DNA of 64,000 nt from Alcaligenes aquatilis (GTDB lineage Bacteria; Pseudomonadota; Gammaproteobacteria; Burkholderiales; Burkholderiaceae_B): positions 3,480,572-3,544,571 of the forward strand of contig NZ_CP022390.1 of assembly GCF_003076515.1 (NCBI RefSeq), given 5' to 3'. Numbering within the stretch: position 1 is the first letter of the stretch; each line of letters opens with the position of its first letter. The notes beneath the pieces were generated by a model. The model saw only the letters and a program-made list of their open reading frames with translations. It did not search any database and was not told the origin of the DNA. This document shows positions 34,561 through 44,297 of this stretch, one piece after another. A program made the translations under genes and the position numbers.

Positions 34561-35442
34561 ATGCGAGAACAAGGCTCCATCCGGCTATTTAGGCGTGGCT
34601 CATCTGCTGAGCTGCGTTTGGCCGCTCTTTTGGTGCTGACAGTGGGCCTGTTGATCACTGATGCTCGTTACTCTGTGCTTGAGCCTGTACGTCAGGCGAT
34701 TGCCACCGTGCTCTACCCCTTTCAGCGCGTCATGCTCGCGCCGCGTGATCTGGTTACGTATTTCAGTAGCTGGACGGATGCGGCCTCGACCGCCCGTTCT
34801 GAAAAAGAGGCCTTGCAACGCCAGCGCATCGAGCTGGCTCAGCTCTCTACCCATGCCGCTCAGCTTTCTGCTGAAAACGAACAATTGCGTCGTTTGTTGC
34901 AAGTGGCCGATACCGTCACCCAGCCCTCGGTAGCGGTTGAAGTTCTGTACGAACCGCCCAATGGGTATGCGCGTCACCTGATTTTCAACAAGGGCTCGGC
35001 AAGTGGCATTCGTCCCGGTATGCCCGTTATTGACGAAGGCGGGGTTGTGGGGCAGGTGGTGCGTGTCACGCGTTTTACCTCGGAGGCCGCGCTCATTACC
35101 GACGACAAAGTCTCGGTGCCGGTGCAGGTGCTACGTAATGGCCTGCGTTTGATTGCCTTTGGTGGCAACCCCGGTGGCAAGGTAGAGGTGCGTTTTCTGA
35201 CCAGTGACGTGGATCTGGAGCCAGACGATACCTTGATCACGAGTGGTATCGGCGGCTTGTTCCCCGCTGGTTTGCCGGTCGGGACGGTCAGCAGTATCGA
35301 GCGCGATGATGCCTCCGGTTTTGCGCTGGCTTTGGTGACGCCTTTATCGCACCCCGAGCGTTACCGTCATTTTCTCATTTTGCTGGTGCCCGAGAGCGAA
35401 CGCTCTCTTGAACAGGACGATGCTGATGACGCGACACGCTGA
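34561..35442 (+). CDS. mreC: Rod-shape determining protein MreC
   Basis: A 293-aa bitopic protein. A single membrane helix (about 18-35) precedes a coiled coil (TARSEKEALQRQRIELAQLSTHAAQLSAENEQLRRLL, about 78-115) and the beta-rich periplasmic domain ending near VTPLSHPERYRHFLILLVPE. It links MreB to PBP2 and RodA. mreD begins inside its end. Confidence 0.95.
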   Translation: MREQGSIRLFRRGSSAELRLAALLVLTVGLLITDARYSVLEPVRQAIATVLYPFQRVMLAPRDLVTYFSSWTDAASTARSEKEALQRQRIELAQLSTHAAQLSAENEQLRRLLQVADTVTQPSVAVEVLYEPPNGYARHLIFNKGSASGIRPGMPVIDEGGVVGQVVRVTRFTSEAALITDDKVSVPVQVLRNGLRLIAFGGNPGGKVEVRFLTSDVDLEPDDTLITSGIGGLFPAGLPVGTVSSIERDDASGFALALVTPLSHPERYRHFLILLVPESERSLEQDDADDATR

Positions 35443-36007
35443 GTCCTCGGACACCCCTAGCCGCAAAGTCCGGTCTTCATCTCTAGGCAGTTTGCAGCCT
35501 ATTGATAGCAGCCCGTTTTCGCGTGCTTCCAGCCCGTGGCTGGTGTGGGGCTCAATTCTTTTGATGTGGCTGGGGTCCATGTTGCCCTGGCGCCTGCTGC
35601 CCTTTGCGCCGGACCTGTTGATGCTGGTACTGGGCTTTTGGGCCGTGCATGAGCCACGCCGTGTTCCCATGTCCCTGGCCTTCGTGCTGGGTATCTTGGT
35701 GGATGTGCATGATGGCAGTCTCCTGGGCGAGCATGCCCTGGCCTACGTGCTGGTCGTGTATGGTGCCTTGCTTTTGCGCAAGCGCATCTTGAACTTCGGT
35801 ATGTGGATTCACTTTTTGCACATGGCAGTCGTCATGTTGCTGGCACAGTTGATCGTGCAGGTGTTGCACGCCTGGCTGGTGGGGGAGTGGTCTGGCTGGG
35901 AGTGGGCGGCTGGCACCTTGCTGACAGCCGCTTTGTGGCCGCTGGCCGATAGTGTGCTGTTCTTGCCGCAGCGACGTCTGGACGAATCCGACTCCGGTTC
36001 GTCCTGA
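35426..36007 (+). CDS. mreD: Rod-shape determining protein MreD
   Basis: A 193-aa membrane protein with about five hydrophobic segments (WLVWGSILLMWLGSMLPW, FAPDLLMLVLGFWAV, LAFVLGILVDV, ALAYVLVVYGALLL, LLAQLIVQVL) and the DVHDGSLLGEHALAYVL region typical of MreD. The cytoplasmic N-terminus is longer than usual. The ATG at 35426 is preferred (AGGA eight bases upstream); it overlaps mreC by 17 bp. Confidence 0.93.
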   Translation: MTRHAESSDTPSRKVRSSSLGSLQPIDSSPFSRASSPWLVWGSILLMWLGSMLPWRLLPFAPDLLMLVLGFWAVHEPRRVPMSLAFVLGILVDVHDGSLLGEHALAYVLVVYGALLLRKRILNFGMWIHFLHMAVVMLLAQLIVQVLHAWLVGEWSGWEWAAGTLLTAALWPLADSVLFLPQRRLDESDSGSS

Positions 36008-36021
36008 TTGGTAGGGCGGCC

Positions 36022-37881
36022 ATGTTTGAATTCAAAAAAACCTCACACCAGTTGCGCCAACGCATTTTTTTTCGTGTTCTGGTGGCCGCCGTTCTGGCCT
36101 GCGTGCTGCTAGGAATTTTGGGCGTGCGCTTGTGGTACTTGCAAGTGGTGCGCTACGAAGGCTTTGCCGCTCGAGCTGATCAAAACCGTATTGCTGTCAT
36201 CCCGATTACTCCCCGACGAGGCGAGATTCTGGACCGCAATGGCGAGGTTTTAGCTCGTAATTATCGAGACTACACGCTGTCGGTGGTGCCAGCCAGTCTG
36301 GGTGAGCCCGTAGACGATATGCTGGATCGCGTGGGTGAATTGGTGGAGCTAAGTCCACGCGATCGTCGCCGATTCAAGCAGAACGCCGCCCAAAACAGCC
36401 GATATTCCGAGATTTTACTGCGCAATAACCTAAGTGATGATGAAGCGGCCTGGTTTGCTGCCCATGCTTTCAAATTCCCTGGAGTGACCTTACAGGCCCG
36501 CTGGGTGCGCGAGTACCCGCACGGCGAGTCAGCGGCGCACGTGCTGGGGTATGTAGGCCGTATTTCCGAAGGCGACCAGCAGCGTCTTGAAGAAACCGGG
36601 CAAACCGGTAACTACCGAGGCACGCAGGTGATTGGCAAAAAAGGGATTGAGAAAACCTGGGAAAAGACCCTGCACGGACGCACGGGTATTGAAGAGGTGG
36701 AAGTGGCCGCTTCAGGTCGTCCTGTGCGTACCTTGAGTCGCGTGGACCCTGTACCGGGTGCCAGCCTGCGCCTGTCGCTGGATATTGGCCTGCAAAAGAT
36801 GGCCGAAGGTTTGTTTGCCGGGAGACGTGGTGCGTTGGTGGCGATTGAACCCAGCACGGGGGAAGTGCTGGCGTTTGTGTCCGCACCGTCCTTTGACCCG
36901 AACTTGTTTATCGACGGTATCGACGTAGAGAACTGGCGCAAGTTAAATGACTCGCCCGATCATCCGCTGATTAATCGTCCCCTGTACGGTACATATCCGA
37001 TTGGTTCGACCTACAAGCCCTTCGTGGCGCTGGCGGCTTTGGAGACCGGCAAGCGCAAGGCGACCGATCGTATTTCCGATCCTGGCTATTTTGAGTTTGG
37101 TGGTCAGCGTTTCCGTAACGCGGGTGGGGCGGTTTACGGGTCTACCGATATGCACCGTGCCTTGGTGGTGTCCTCGGATACGTATTTCTATTCCTTAGGC
37201 CCGGAAATCGGCGTCGATAATCTGCACGACTTCATGAAGCAGTTTGGCTTTGGCCAGCATACTGGCATTGACCTGGATGGTGAACGCCAAGGCATTTTGC
37301 CTTCTACCGAGTGGAAACGTAAGGCTTATCGCAAACCGGCGCAACAGCGCTGGTATGCCGGGGAGAGTATCTCCGTGGCGGTAGGCCAGGGCTATAACTC
37401 TTTTACCGTGTTGCAACTGGCTCATGCCACGGCTGTGCTGGCGAGCAATGGCATTGTGCGGCCTCCGCACCTGGTCACCCAGACGCTAAGTCCCCACGAC
37501 CCGGAAATTGAGCAGCCCGTGCGTATTGATGCCAAGCTGATCCCCTTGAAGCAGGCTAATGTGGATGTGGTCAAACAGGCTTTGGTCGATGTGGTGCGCC
37601 AAGGCACGGCACGGCGCGCTTTTGCGGGAGCAGCCTATCAGGCTGCTGGCAAGACAGGGACCGCACAGGTCTTTAGCCTGCGCGGTGCCAAGTACAATGC
37701 GAACGCCATTGACGAACGGTTGCGTGATCACGCCTTGTTCATGTCTTACGCCCCGGCAGAAAACCCTAAAATTGCAGTTGCCCTGATTGTGGAAAACGCA
37801 GGATGGGGTGGTTCGGTTGCAGCACCGATTGTGCGCAAGGTCTTTGATTACTGGTTGGTAGAGCGAGGGCAGATGCAATGA
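36022..37881 (+). CDS. mrdA: Penicillin-binding protein 2 (peptidoglycan transpeptidase)
   Basis: A 619-aa class B PBP that cross-links peptidoglycan during elongation. One membrane helix (about 19-41) precedes the PBP dimer domain. The active site shows SxxK in PIGSTYKPF near 327-335, SxN-type SSD in LVVSSDTYFY near 378-387 and KTG in AAGKTGTAQVF near 542-552. It overlaps rodA by 4 bp (ATGA), and the pair acts as one machine. Confidence 0.97.
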   Translation: MFEFKKTSHQLRQRIFFRVLVAAVLACVLLGILGVRLWYLQVVRYEGFAARADQNRIAVIPITPRRGEILDRNGEVLARNYRDYTLSVVPASLGEPVDDMLDRVGELVELSPRDRRRFKQNAAQNSRYSEILLRNNLSDDEAAWFAAHAFKFPGVTLQARWVREYPHGESAAHVLGYVGRISEGDQQRLEETGQTGNYRGTQVIGKKGIEKTWEKTLHGRTGIEEVEVAASGRPVRTLSRVDPVPGASLRLSLDIGLQKMAEGLFAGRRGALVAIEPSTGEVLAFVSAPSFDPNLFIDGIDVENWRKLNDSPDHPLINRPLYGTYPIGSTYKPFVALAALETGKRKATDRISDPGYFEFGGQRFRNAGGAVYGSTDMHRALVVSSDTYFYSLGPEIGVDNLHDFMKQFGFGQHTGIDLDGERQGILPSTEWKRKAYRKPAQQRWYAGESISVAVGQGYNSFTVLQLAHATAVLASNGIVRPPHLVTQTLSPHDPEIEQPVRIDAKLIPLKQANVDVVKQALVDVVRQGTARRAFAGAAYQAAGKTGTAQVFSLRGAKYNANAIDERLRDHALFMSYAPAENPKIAVALIVENAGWGGSVAAPIVRKVFDYWLVERGQMQ

Positions 37882-39020
37882 AGCGACTTTTGCAACTGGG
37901 CCTGAAAGCTGTCACTGCCTTTGACTGGCCCTTGCTGCTGTTGCTGGTGCTAATGGCTGCGCTGGGCATGACGATCATGCATTCAGCCGTCGGGGGGACG
38001 GACTGGCGCTTTGCTGACCAGGTTCGCAATTTCCTGCTGGCCTTTGGTGTGATGTGGGTTGCGGCCTTGATTCCACCGGCGATGTGGATGAAGTTGGCCC
38101 CAGTCGTTTATTCGGTTGGGGTGGTACTGCTTTTGGGGGTGGAGTTCTTTGGCGAGACCAGCAAAGGCGCGACGCGTTGGCTGGATCTGGGGGTGGCGCG
38201 TATTCAGCCCTCGGAAATGCTCAAGATTTCTGTGCCCTTGATGCTGGCCTGGTATTTTCACCGCTATCAGCGGCCCAAGATGAGCCTGCTGGATTTTGTG
38301 GTGGCGGGTATTTTGCTGATGATTCCGTTCCTGCTGATTGTGCGTCAGCCGGACTTGGGTACCGCCTTGCTGGTGTTTGCTGCTGGCTTTTGCGTTATTT
38401 ATTTTGCAGGCCTGTCCTTCAAGCTGATTGTGCCGATTGTGGTCGTGCTGGTGCTGGGCATCAGTGCTTTGCTTTATTACGAAGACTATATCTGCGTGCC
38501 TGACCTGGATTGGGTGGTGCTGCACGATTATCAGAAACACCGGGTCTGCACGCTGCTGAATCCGGGTAGCGACCGTCTGGGCAGGGGCTTTCACACCATT
38601 CAGTCCATGATTGCGATTGGCTCGGGCGGGGTTTACGGCAAAGGCTACATGATGGGCACCCAGTCTCATCTGGACTTTGTTCCCGAACGTACCACCGACT
38701 TTATTTTTGCGGTGTTTGCCGAGGAATTCGGTTTGTATGGCGGCATCATGCTGCTGGTGCTGTATGCCTTGCTGATTCTGCGCGGCTTGTCGATTGCCGC
38801 TGTGGCTCATACTCAGTTCAGCCGTCTGCTGGCCGGTTCCATGTCCATGATGCTGTTTGTCTATGTGTTCGTGAACATAGGCATGGTAACGGGGATTTTG
38901 CCCGTGGTAGGCGTGCCTTTGCCATTTCTAAGCTACGGCGGCACTGCCTTGATGACGCTGGGTGTGGCCTGCGGAATGCTGATGAGCATCAGCAACGATA
39001 AGCCCGCGCGACCTTCATAG
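37878..39020 (+). CDS. rodA: Peptidoglycan polymerase RodA
   Basis: A 380-aa SEDS-family glycosyltransferase with ten membrane segments. GATRWLDLGVARIQPSEMLKI near 94-112, DLGTALLVFAAGF, ERTTDFIFAVFAEEFGLYGG near 272-291 and VGVPLPFLSYGGTALMTLG near 345-363 are diagnostic for RodA. It elongates glycan strands with PBP2. A weak hairpin (39080-39097) follows but has no T-run. Confidence 0.97.
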   Translation: MKRLLQLGLKAVTAFDWPLLLLLVLMAALGMTIMHSAVGGTDWRFADQVRNFLLAFGVMWVAALIPPAMWMKLAPVVYSVGVVLLLGVEFFGETSKGATRWLDLGVARIQPSEMLKISVPLMLAWYFHRYQRPKMSLLDFVVAGILLMIPFLLIVRQPDLGTALLVFAAGFCVIYFAGLSFKLIVPIVVVLVLGISALLYYEDYICVPDLDWVVLHDYQKHRVCTLLNPGSDRLGRGFHTIQSMIAIGSGGVYGKGYMMGTQSHLDFVPERTTDFIFAVFAEEFGLYGGIMLLVLYALLILRGLSIAAVAHTQFSRLLAGSMSMMLFVYVFVNIGMVTGILPVVGVPLPFLSYGGTALMTLGVACGMLMSISNDKPARPS

Positions 39021-39106
39021 TGCTTGACCTTGGGTGCTCCTGGCTTGGTGCTGCGCGTAGCCAGGGGCTGTCTCGCTTACCCCGGATGATACCGGGGGTC
39101 TTGGCA

Positions 39107-40198
39107 TCAAGGTAGAAGCAGTTGTTCACTATCTTGGTTTTGATACAAACCCAGCAGTAGCTTGCGTATAGGTGCAGGTAAAGCGGTTTGCTCCAGAGCT
39201 TCATGATCCTGCCATTGCTGGCCTGCCATTGGCTCGGCCAGGGTAGATTCGTCCACTTGCAGCAGCCACGGTGTGATGTGCAGCTTGAAGTGTGAGAACA
39301 CGTGCTGGAAAGAGGCCAGCGCAATCGCTTCTTCATGAGACCAGTGCAGTGCCGCCGTTTGCAGGCTGACGGCATCGTCAAACTGGGGCAGAGTGAGCAG
39401 GCCACCCCAAATACCTTTGTCAGGCCGTTGCTCCAGCAAGACCTGACCGTTCAGCTCCAGAATCAGCACATGCGCATAGCGCTCATCCTGGCGGATACGC
39501 TCTTTGGGGCTGGGTAGTTCGGACTGGGCCTGATGGGTATGGGCATAGCAGTTGCTTTGCAGCGGGCATAGGCTACAGGTGGGCTTGCTGCGCGTACAGC
39601 ATTGCGAGCCCAGGTCCATTAGCCCTTGGGTGTAGGCCGCCATATCCAGGCTTGCCGGAGCAAGCTCGACGACTTCATCCGCCTTGGCCCACAAGGTGTT
39701 TTCCACGGCCTTTTTCTGCGTGGGCCCATAAATTCCGAAATAGCGCGTAAACACACGTTTTACGTTGCCGTCCATGATGGGGCTGCGTTCGCCAAAACAG
39801 AAGGCGGCGATGGCACAGGCGGTGGAGCGACCTATGCCGGGCAAGGTCGCCAGATCCGTGGCATTGCCCGGGAAACGGCCGCCCCATTTTTCCATGACCT
39901 CTTGGGCACAGCGATGCAGGTTACGGGCGCGAGCGTAATAGCCCAAACCGGCCCAGTAGGGCATGACCTCGTCTTGCTCGGCAGCGGCCAGATCCTTGAC
40001 GGTAGGAAAGCGTTCCAGAAAGCGCTCGTAATAACCCAGGACAGTGGCGACCTGGGTTTGCTGCAACATGATTTCGGAAAGCCAGACGCGGTAAGGGTCT
40101 TGCGTGTTCTGCCAGGGGAGGTGGTGGCGGCCGGAGGTTCTTTGCCAGGCCACCACTTTTTCGGCCAGATTTTGGGAACAGGGTTCAGGAAGCGACAT
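39107..40198 (-). CDS. mutY: Adenine DNA glycosylase MutY
   Basis: A 363-aa repair enzyme that removes adenine mispaired with 8-oxoguanine. The catalytic Glu is in WLSEIMLQQTQV near 40-51, the helix-hairpin-helix in LPGIGRSTACAI near 117-128, the catalytic Asp in MDGNVKRVF near 141-149, and the iron-sulfur cysteines follow the C-x6-C-x2-C-x5-C pattern near 195-211. The NUDIX-like MutT domain is at the C-terminus. The ATG at 40198 overlaps the ftsX stop (TGATG). Confidence 0.95.
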   Translation of the reverse strand: MSLPEPCSQNLAEKVVAWQRTSGRHHLPWQNTQDPYRVWLSEIMLQQTQVATVLGYYERFLERFPTVKDLAAAEQDEVMPYWAGLGYYARARNLHRCAQEVMEKWGGRFPGNATDLATLPGIGRSTACAIAAFCFGERSPIMDGNVKRVFTRYFGIYGPTQKKAVENTLWAKADEVVELAPASLDMAAYTQGLMDLGSQCCTRSKPTCSLCPLQSNCYAHTHQAQSELPSPKERIRQDERYAHVLILELNGQVLLEQRPDKGIWGGLLTLPQFDDAVSLQTAALHWSHEEAIALASFQHVFSHFKLHITPWLLQVDESTLAEPMAGQQWQDHEALEQTALPAPIRKLLLGLYQNQDSEQLLLP

Positions 40199-41106
40199 CA
40201 ATATTGGGTACTACGGGTAACAGACCAGCGAGCCGCCAGTGCGCCCAAAATGGCGACCAATATAGCAGCTGTCAGCAAAAGAGAAAATTCTGGCAGCTTG
40301 AGCGCTAGCTGGACGCCATAGCTTTGGGCCAGACTGGATAAGGCCTTGTTCAGCGGAGTCAGGGCCAAGAGAGCCAGGCCACATGCCAGTGCGCTGGCAA
40401 GCAGGCCGGTTAGCGCACCCATGTACAGAAAAGGGCGGCGTACAAAGGCTTCGGTCGCGCCGACCAAACGGGCCACGGCAATTTCTTCACGCTGGTTCAG
40501 GGCTTGCAGGCGCACGGTATTGAACACGGTGGCAATCACCACCACGCCCACACCTGCCATCAATATCCATAAGCCAATGCGGATAAAACTCAGGATCGCG
40601 GCCAGACGCTGCACCCATTCGCTATCGAGCAGCACGCTATCCACGTCTTGGCGACCTTGCAGGGTTTTGGCTAAGGTATCGGCCCGCGTGACCAGATCTG
40701 GTGTTTCATGCAGGGTCAGCACAATGGCGTGGGGCAAGGGGTTGCTGGGCAAGGCGCCCAAAGCCTCTGTCCAACTGGGGTTGCTCTGCAATTGCTTGAG
40801 CGCCTGCTCCTTGCTGACCAGCCTGATATTGGCCAGTTCAGTTTGAAACTCTTTGCCCACGGCCTGGCTGAAGGCCTGGGCTTGCTCCAGCGTGCTGTTC
40901 TGTTTCATGAACACGGTCATTTCGGGCGAGGTAGGGATTTCGCGCACGACAGGCTGGGCGGCCAGCAAGATACTGGCTCCCAGCACAGGTACTGCCAGGG
41001 TCAGGGCAATGACCAGCAGATTGGACAGGGAGGAGAAGGGTTGCACTTTCAGACGGCGCAAAGCCACCAGGAAAGCATATTGGTGATGACGCAGCCAGGT
41101 TCTCAT
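40198..41106 (-). CDS. ftsX: Cell-division protein FtsX
   Basis: A 302-aa ABC-transporter-like membrane protein with four helices and an extracytoplasmic domain between the first and second (about 55-170). LQALNQREEIAVARLVGATEAFVRRPFLYMGA is the FtsX permease signature. FtsEX does not transport but couples ATP hydrolysis to murein hydrolase activation at the septum. The order ftsE-ftsX-mutY is co-transcribed. Confidence 0.94.
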   Translation of the reverse strand: MRTWLRHHQYAFLVALRRLKVQPFSSLSNLLVIALTLAVPVLGASILLAAQPVVREIPTSPEMTVFMKQNSTLEQAQAFSQAVGKEFQTELANIRLVSKEQALKQLQSNPSWTEALGALPSNPLPHAIVLTLHETPDLVTRADTLAKTLQGRQDVDSVLLDSEWVQRLAAILSFIRIGLWILMAGVGVVVIATVFNTVRLQALNQREEIAVARLVGATEAFVRRPFLYMGALTGLLASALACGLALLALTPLNKALSSLAQSYGVQLALKLPEFSLLLTAAILVAILGALAARWSVTRSTQY

Positions 41107-41774
41107 GCCAGCACTCCTGGATGATCGGAAAAGCGGCCGTCCTGAATCAGCAGGGTGCGACGCGCATAGCGTGCCATCAAATTCAGATCGTGCGAGGCAA
41201 TCAGGGTGGTGACACCCACCCGGTTAAAGTCCATCAAAACATCCATGATGCGCTTGGCGTTATCGGCGTCCAGATTGGCGGTAGGCTCGTCCGCAATCAA
41301 AATAGCCGGACGATTGACAATTGCACGGGCAATGGCCAGCCGTTGCTGCTCACCACCGGACATTTCCACCGGCTTTAAATCTTCTTTGCCGCGTAGCCCC
41401 ACTTTTTCCATGGCGGCGCGGGCACGTGCTTGGGCTGTGCCGGGCTCCAGGCCTACGACTGCCAGGGGCAGGAGCACATTGGCCAGGGCGCTGCGGTCTT
41501 GCAGCAAGTGTGTATCTTGTAAGACCACGCCCACAGCGCGTCGCAGATAGGGGCGCGCGCGGGCGGGCAGCTTGTCCAGCCTGTGCCCATTGACCTGGAC
41601 CGAGCCACGGCTAGGCAGCTCCAGCCCCCCGATCAGACGCAATAAAGTGGATTTACCTGCTCCCGATGGGCCGGACACAAAAATGAATTCGCCGTCATCA
41701 ATGCGAAAATTAATGTCGGCTAGAATATTTTTACTGCGGCCATACGATTTAAAAACGTGTTGGAACTCGATCAT
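41103..41774 (-). CDS. ftsE: Cell-division ATPase FtsE
   Basis: A 223-aa ABC ATPase. Walker A GPSGAGKST is near residues 36-44, signature MSGGEQQRLAIARA near 138-151, Walker B ILIADEPTANLD near 158-169, and the H-loop ASHD near 192-195. It overlaps ftsX by 4 bp. The ATG at 41774 gives the conserved start MIEFQHVFKSYG, but no clear Shine-Dalgarno sequence precedes it; a TTG four codons earlier is possible. Confidence 0.93.
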   Translation of the reverse strand: MIEFQHVFKSYGRSKNILADINFRIDDGEFIFVSGPSGAGKSTLLRLIGGLELPSRGSVQVNGHRLDKLPARARPYLRRAVGVVLQDTHLLQDRSALANVLLPLAVVGLEPGTAQARARAAMEKVGLRGKEDLKPVEMSGGEQQRLAIARAIVNRPAILIADEPTANLDADNAKRIMDVLMDFNRVGVTTLIASHDLNLMARYARRTLLIQDGRFSDHPGVLA

Positions 41775-41979
41775 CGCGACGCACAATTAAAGAGGAGTCT
41801 GCTTGAAAAGCCCCTAGGGAATGGCTATGGGGGCCTGCCTGAAAGTGTCGACGTAGGTAAAAGTATTCGTCAGATTGTTAGAGGGAAACCCCCGATGCGT
41901 GTTTGCACAGTCTGGTTCTACGATTGGACACCACAGCTTAGCTGCAATTGTAATCTGCATCCATTTACCAAAAGTAAAC

Positions 41980-41989
41980 AGGAGGTGAT
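41980..41989 (+). promoter_or_regulatory. Perfect Shine-Dalgarno sequence of the amino-acid transporter
   Basis: AGGAGGTGAT, an unusually complete match to the 16S anti-SD, sits five bases before the ATG at 41995, predicting strong translation of the binding protein. Confidence 0.85.
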
Positions 41990-41994
41990 ATTCC

Positions 41995-43011
41995 ATGACC
42001 TTAGTGAAAACCATTGCATGTAGTGTTGCGTTGATGGCCCTGGCCGCTAATGCACAAGCAGGTGAAACCCTGGACTCGGTCAAGAAAAAGGGCTTTGTCC
42101 AGTGTGGTGTCTCAACAGGTATTGCAGGATTCTCGCTGGCCGATAGTAAGGGAGCCTGGTCTGGTATTGACGTGGACATGTGCAGTGCGATCGCCGCTGC
42201 TGTTTTTGGGGATGCCAAAAAATACAAGGTGACGCCCTTGACCACCCAGCAGCGCTTTACCGCCCTGCAATCGGGGGAAGTGGATGTGCTAACCCGCAAC
42301 ACCACCGCGACGATCTCGCGCGACACGACCTTGGGCTTGGTCAGCGCTGGTATCAACTACTACGACAGCCAAGGCGTGATGGTGAAAAAATCCCTGGGTG
42401 TCAAAAGTGCCAAAGAGCTGGATGGAGCCGCTGTGTGTGTACAGCCTGGCACCACAACCGAGTTGAATCTGGCGGACTGGTTCCGGGGGCAGGGTATCAA
42501 ATTCAACCCTGTGGTGATCAACAATCCTGAAGAGGCGATGCGCTCCTTTACCTCCGGTCGTTGCGACGGCTTTACCAGCGATAAATCCCAGCTGGCTGCC
42601 ATGCGTGCTGCCCAGACGACACCGGACGAGTTCGATATCCTGCCTGAGGACTTCTCCAAAGAGCCGCTGGGCCCGTTCGTGCGTCAGGGTGACGATGACT
42701 GGTTCACGCTGGTGCGATGGACTTTGAACGCCATGCTGGAAGCGGAGGAATATGGCATTACCAGCGCTAACGTGGATGAAATGACCAAAAGCAATAACCC
42801 CAATATTCAGCGCATTCTGGGCGTGTCTGGCGAGCTGGGTAAAGGTCTGAAGTTGGATAACAAGTGGGCCTACAACATCATCAAACAGGTTGGCAATTAC
42901 GGCGAAAGCTTCGAGCGTAATCTGGGTAAATCGACAGCACTGAAGCTGGATCGCGGCTTGAATGCACAATGGCGTGACGGTGGGGTGATGTACGGCTGGC
43001 CAGTGCGGTAA
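41995..43011 (+). CDS. aapJ: General amino-acid ABC transporter, periplasmic binding protein
   Basis: A 338-aa binding protein with a signal peptide (cleavage near ANAQA-GE). GFVQCGVSTGIAGFSLADSKGAWSGIDVDMCSAIAAA and the blocks TLNAMLEAEEYGITSANVDEM and DRGLNAQWRDGGVMYGWPVR match the AapJ/BztA family, which binds several L-amino acids including glutamate and glutamine. First gene of the four-gene aap/bzt-type operon. Confidence 0.93.
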   Translation: MTLVKTIACSVALMALAANAQAGETLDSVKKKGFVQCGVSTGIAGFSLADSKGAWSGIDVDMCSAIAAAVFGDAKKYKVTPLTTQQRFTALQSGEVDVLTRNTTATISRDTTLGLVSAGINYYDSQGVMVKKSLGVKSAKELDGAAVCVQPGTTTELNLADWFRGQGIKFNPVVINNPEEAMRSFTSGRCDGFTSDKSQLAAMRAAQTTPDEFDILPEDFSKEPLGPFVRQGDDDWFTLVRWTLNAMLEAEEYGITSANVDEMTKSNNPNIQRILGVSGELGKGLKLDNKWAYNIIKQVGNYGESFERNLGKSTALKLDRGLNAQWRDGGVMYGWPVR

Positions 43012-43109
43012 GATTTCGGTCTTCGCTGTTTGTTTTTGCGTCTGGCTTCGGCCAGACGTGCGCCACCTCGCAGGGCTACGCGTAGTGCTGCATCCATGGG
43101 TTTTACGCT

Positions 43110-44297
43110 ATGGCACAAAATACACCTGCCGTGCCAGCGCCCCCTAAACGGCGCCTGTCCTGGAATGATCCGTTCACACGCGGCATTATCTACCAGGTGC
43201 TGATTCTGGGCGTGCTCGGTTTTTGTGTGTGGTATCTGGTTTCCAATACCTTGCACAACTTGGCTGTTCGCAATATTTCTACAGGCTTTGATTTCCTGGA
43301 CCGAGAGGCAGGCTTTGCCATTGGCGAGTCGGCTCTGGCGTATACGCCCTCGGACACGTATGGGCGGGCCATTCTGGTCGGCTTGGTCAACACGCTGAAA
43401 GTGGCGGTGATCGGCATTATTGCCGCCACCGTGTTTGGCACCTTGCTGGGCATTGCACGCCTGTCCAAGAACTGGCTGATTTCCCGCCTGGCGGGCTTGT
43501 ACGTAGAAGTGATGCGTAACGTGCCACTGCTGCTGCAATTGTTCTTCTGGTACGCCCTGATTACCGAGACCTTGCCCGGACCCCGGCAGGCTTTGAACCC
43601 GTTAAGTGGCGTATTTCTATCGAATCGTGGCTTGAAGCTGCCGACCTTGCAGGGCGATGGCATGGACTGGATCTTCATGGGTCTAGGTCTGGCCGTGGTG
43701 TTGTGGGTCCTGATGGCTCACTGGGCGCGTCGTCGTCTGGAAAAAACGGGCCGTCCTTTTCCTACCATCCGCTTTGGCATTTTGCTGCTTATTTTGCTGC
43801 CGGTTCTGGCCCTACTGCTCAGTCCCGAGCCCTTGGCGCTGGATATACCTCGTCTGCAAGGTTTCAACTTTGTCGGGGGCGCGACCTTATCGCCCGAGTT
43901 TGCCGCCTTACTGGCCGGTTTGGTCACTTATACCTCGGCCTTTGTCGCCGAAGTGGTGCGCTCCGGTATTCAGGCAGTGGGCAAAGGACAGTGGGAAGCG
44001 GCGCAGGCGCTGGGCCTGTCCCGTGGCCGCATGATGCGTCTGGTGGTTCTGCCCCAGGCCTTGCGTGTGATTGTGCCGCCCATGACCAGCCAGTACCTGA
44101 ACCTGACTAAAAACAGCTCCTTGGCCGTCGCCATTGGCTATCCCGATCTTGTGTCTGTGGTGAACACCACCTTGAACCAGACAGGGCAGGCGATTGAAGG
44201 CATTCTGATCATCATGGCGGCCTACCTGACGGTCAGCCTGTCGATCTCGGTCTTCATGAACTGGTACAACAACCGTATCGCCTTGGTGGAGCGCTAA
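43110..44297 (+). CDS. aapQ: General amino-acid ABC transporter, permease AapQ
   Basis: A 395-aa inner-membrane permease with about eight hydrophobic segments. The conserved permease region EVMRNVPLLLQLFFWY is near residue 135, and the EAA-loop pattern GQWEAAQALGLSRGRMMRLVVLPQALRVIVPPMTSQYLNLTKNSSL is near 295. The large size and insertion between helices match AapQ/BztB. Its stop is adjacent to the aapM start. Confidence 0.93.
   Translation: MAQNTPAVPAPPKRRLSWNDPFTRGIIYQVLILGVLGFCVWYLVSNTLHNLAVRNISTGFDFLDREAGFAIGESALAYTPSDTYGRAILVGLVNTLKVAVIGIIAATVFGTLLGIARLSKNWLISRLAGLYVEVMRNVPLLLQLFFWYALITETLPGPRQALNPLSGVFLSNRGLKLPTLQGDGMDWIFMGLGLAVVLWVLMAHWARRRLEKTGRPFPTIRFGILLLILLPVLALLLSPEPLALDIPRLQGFNFVGGATLSPEFAALLAGLVTYTSAFVAEVVRSGIQAVGKGQWEAAQALGLSRGRMMRLVVLPQALRVIVPPMTSQYLNLTKNSSLAVAIGYPDLVSVVNTTLNQTGQAIEGILIIMAAYLTVSLSISVFMNWYNNRIALVER

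Noticed and set aside
39079..39099. Terminator after rodA
   Set aside because: CCCCGG/CCGGGG hairpin exists but has no T-run on either strand; only noted in the rodA entry.
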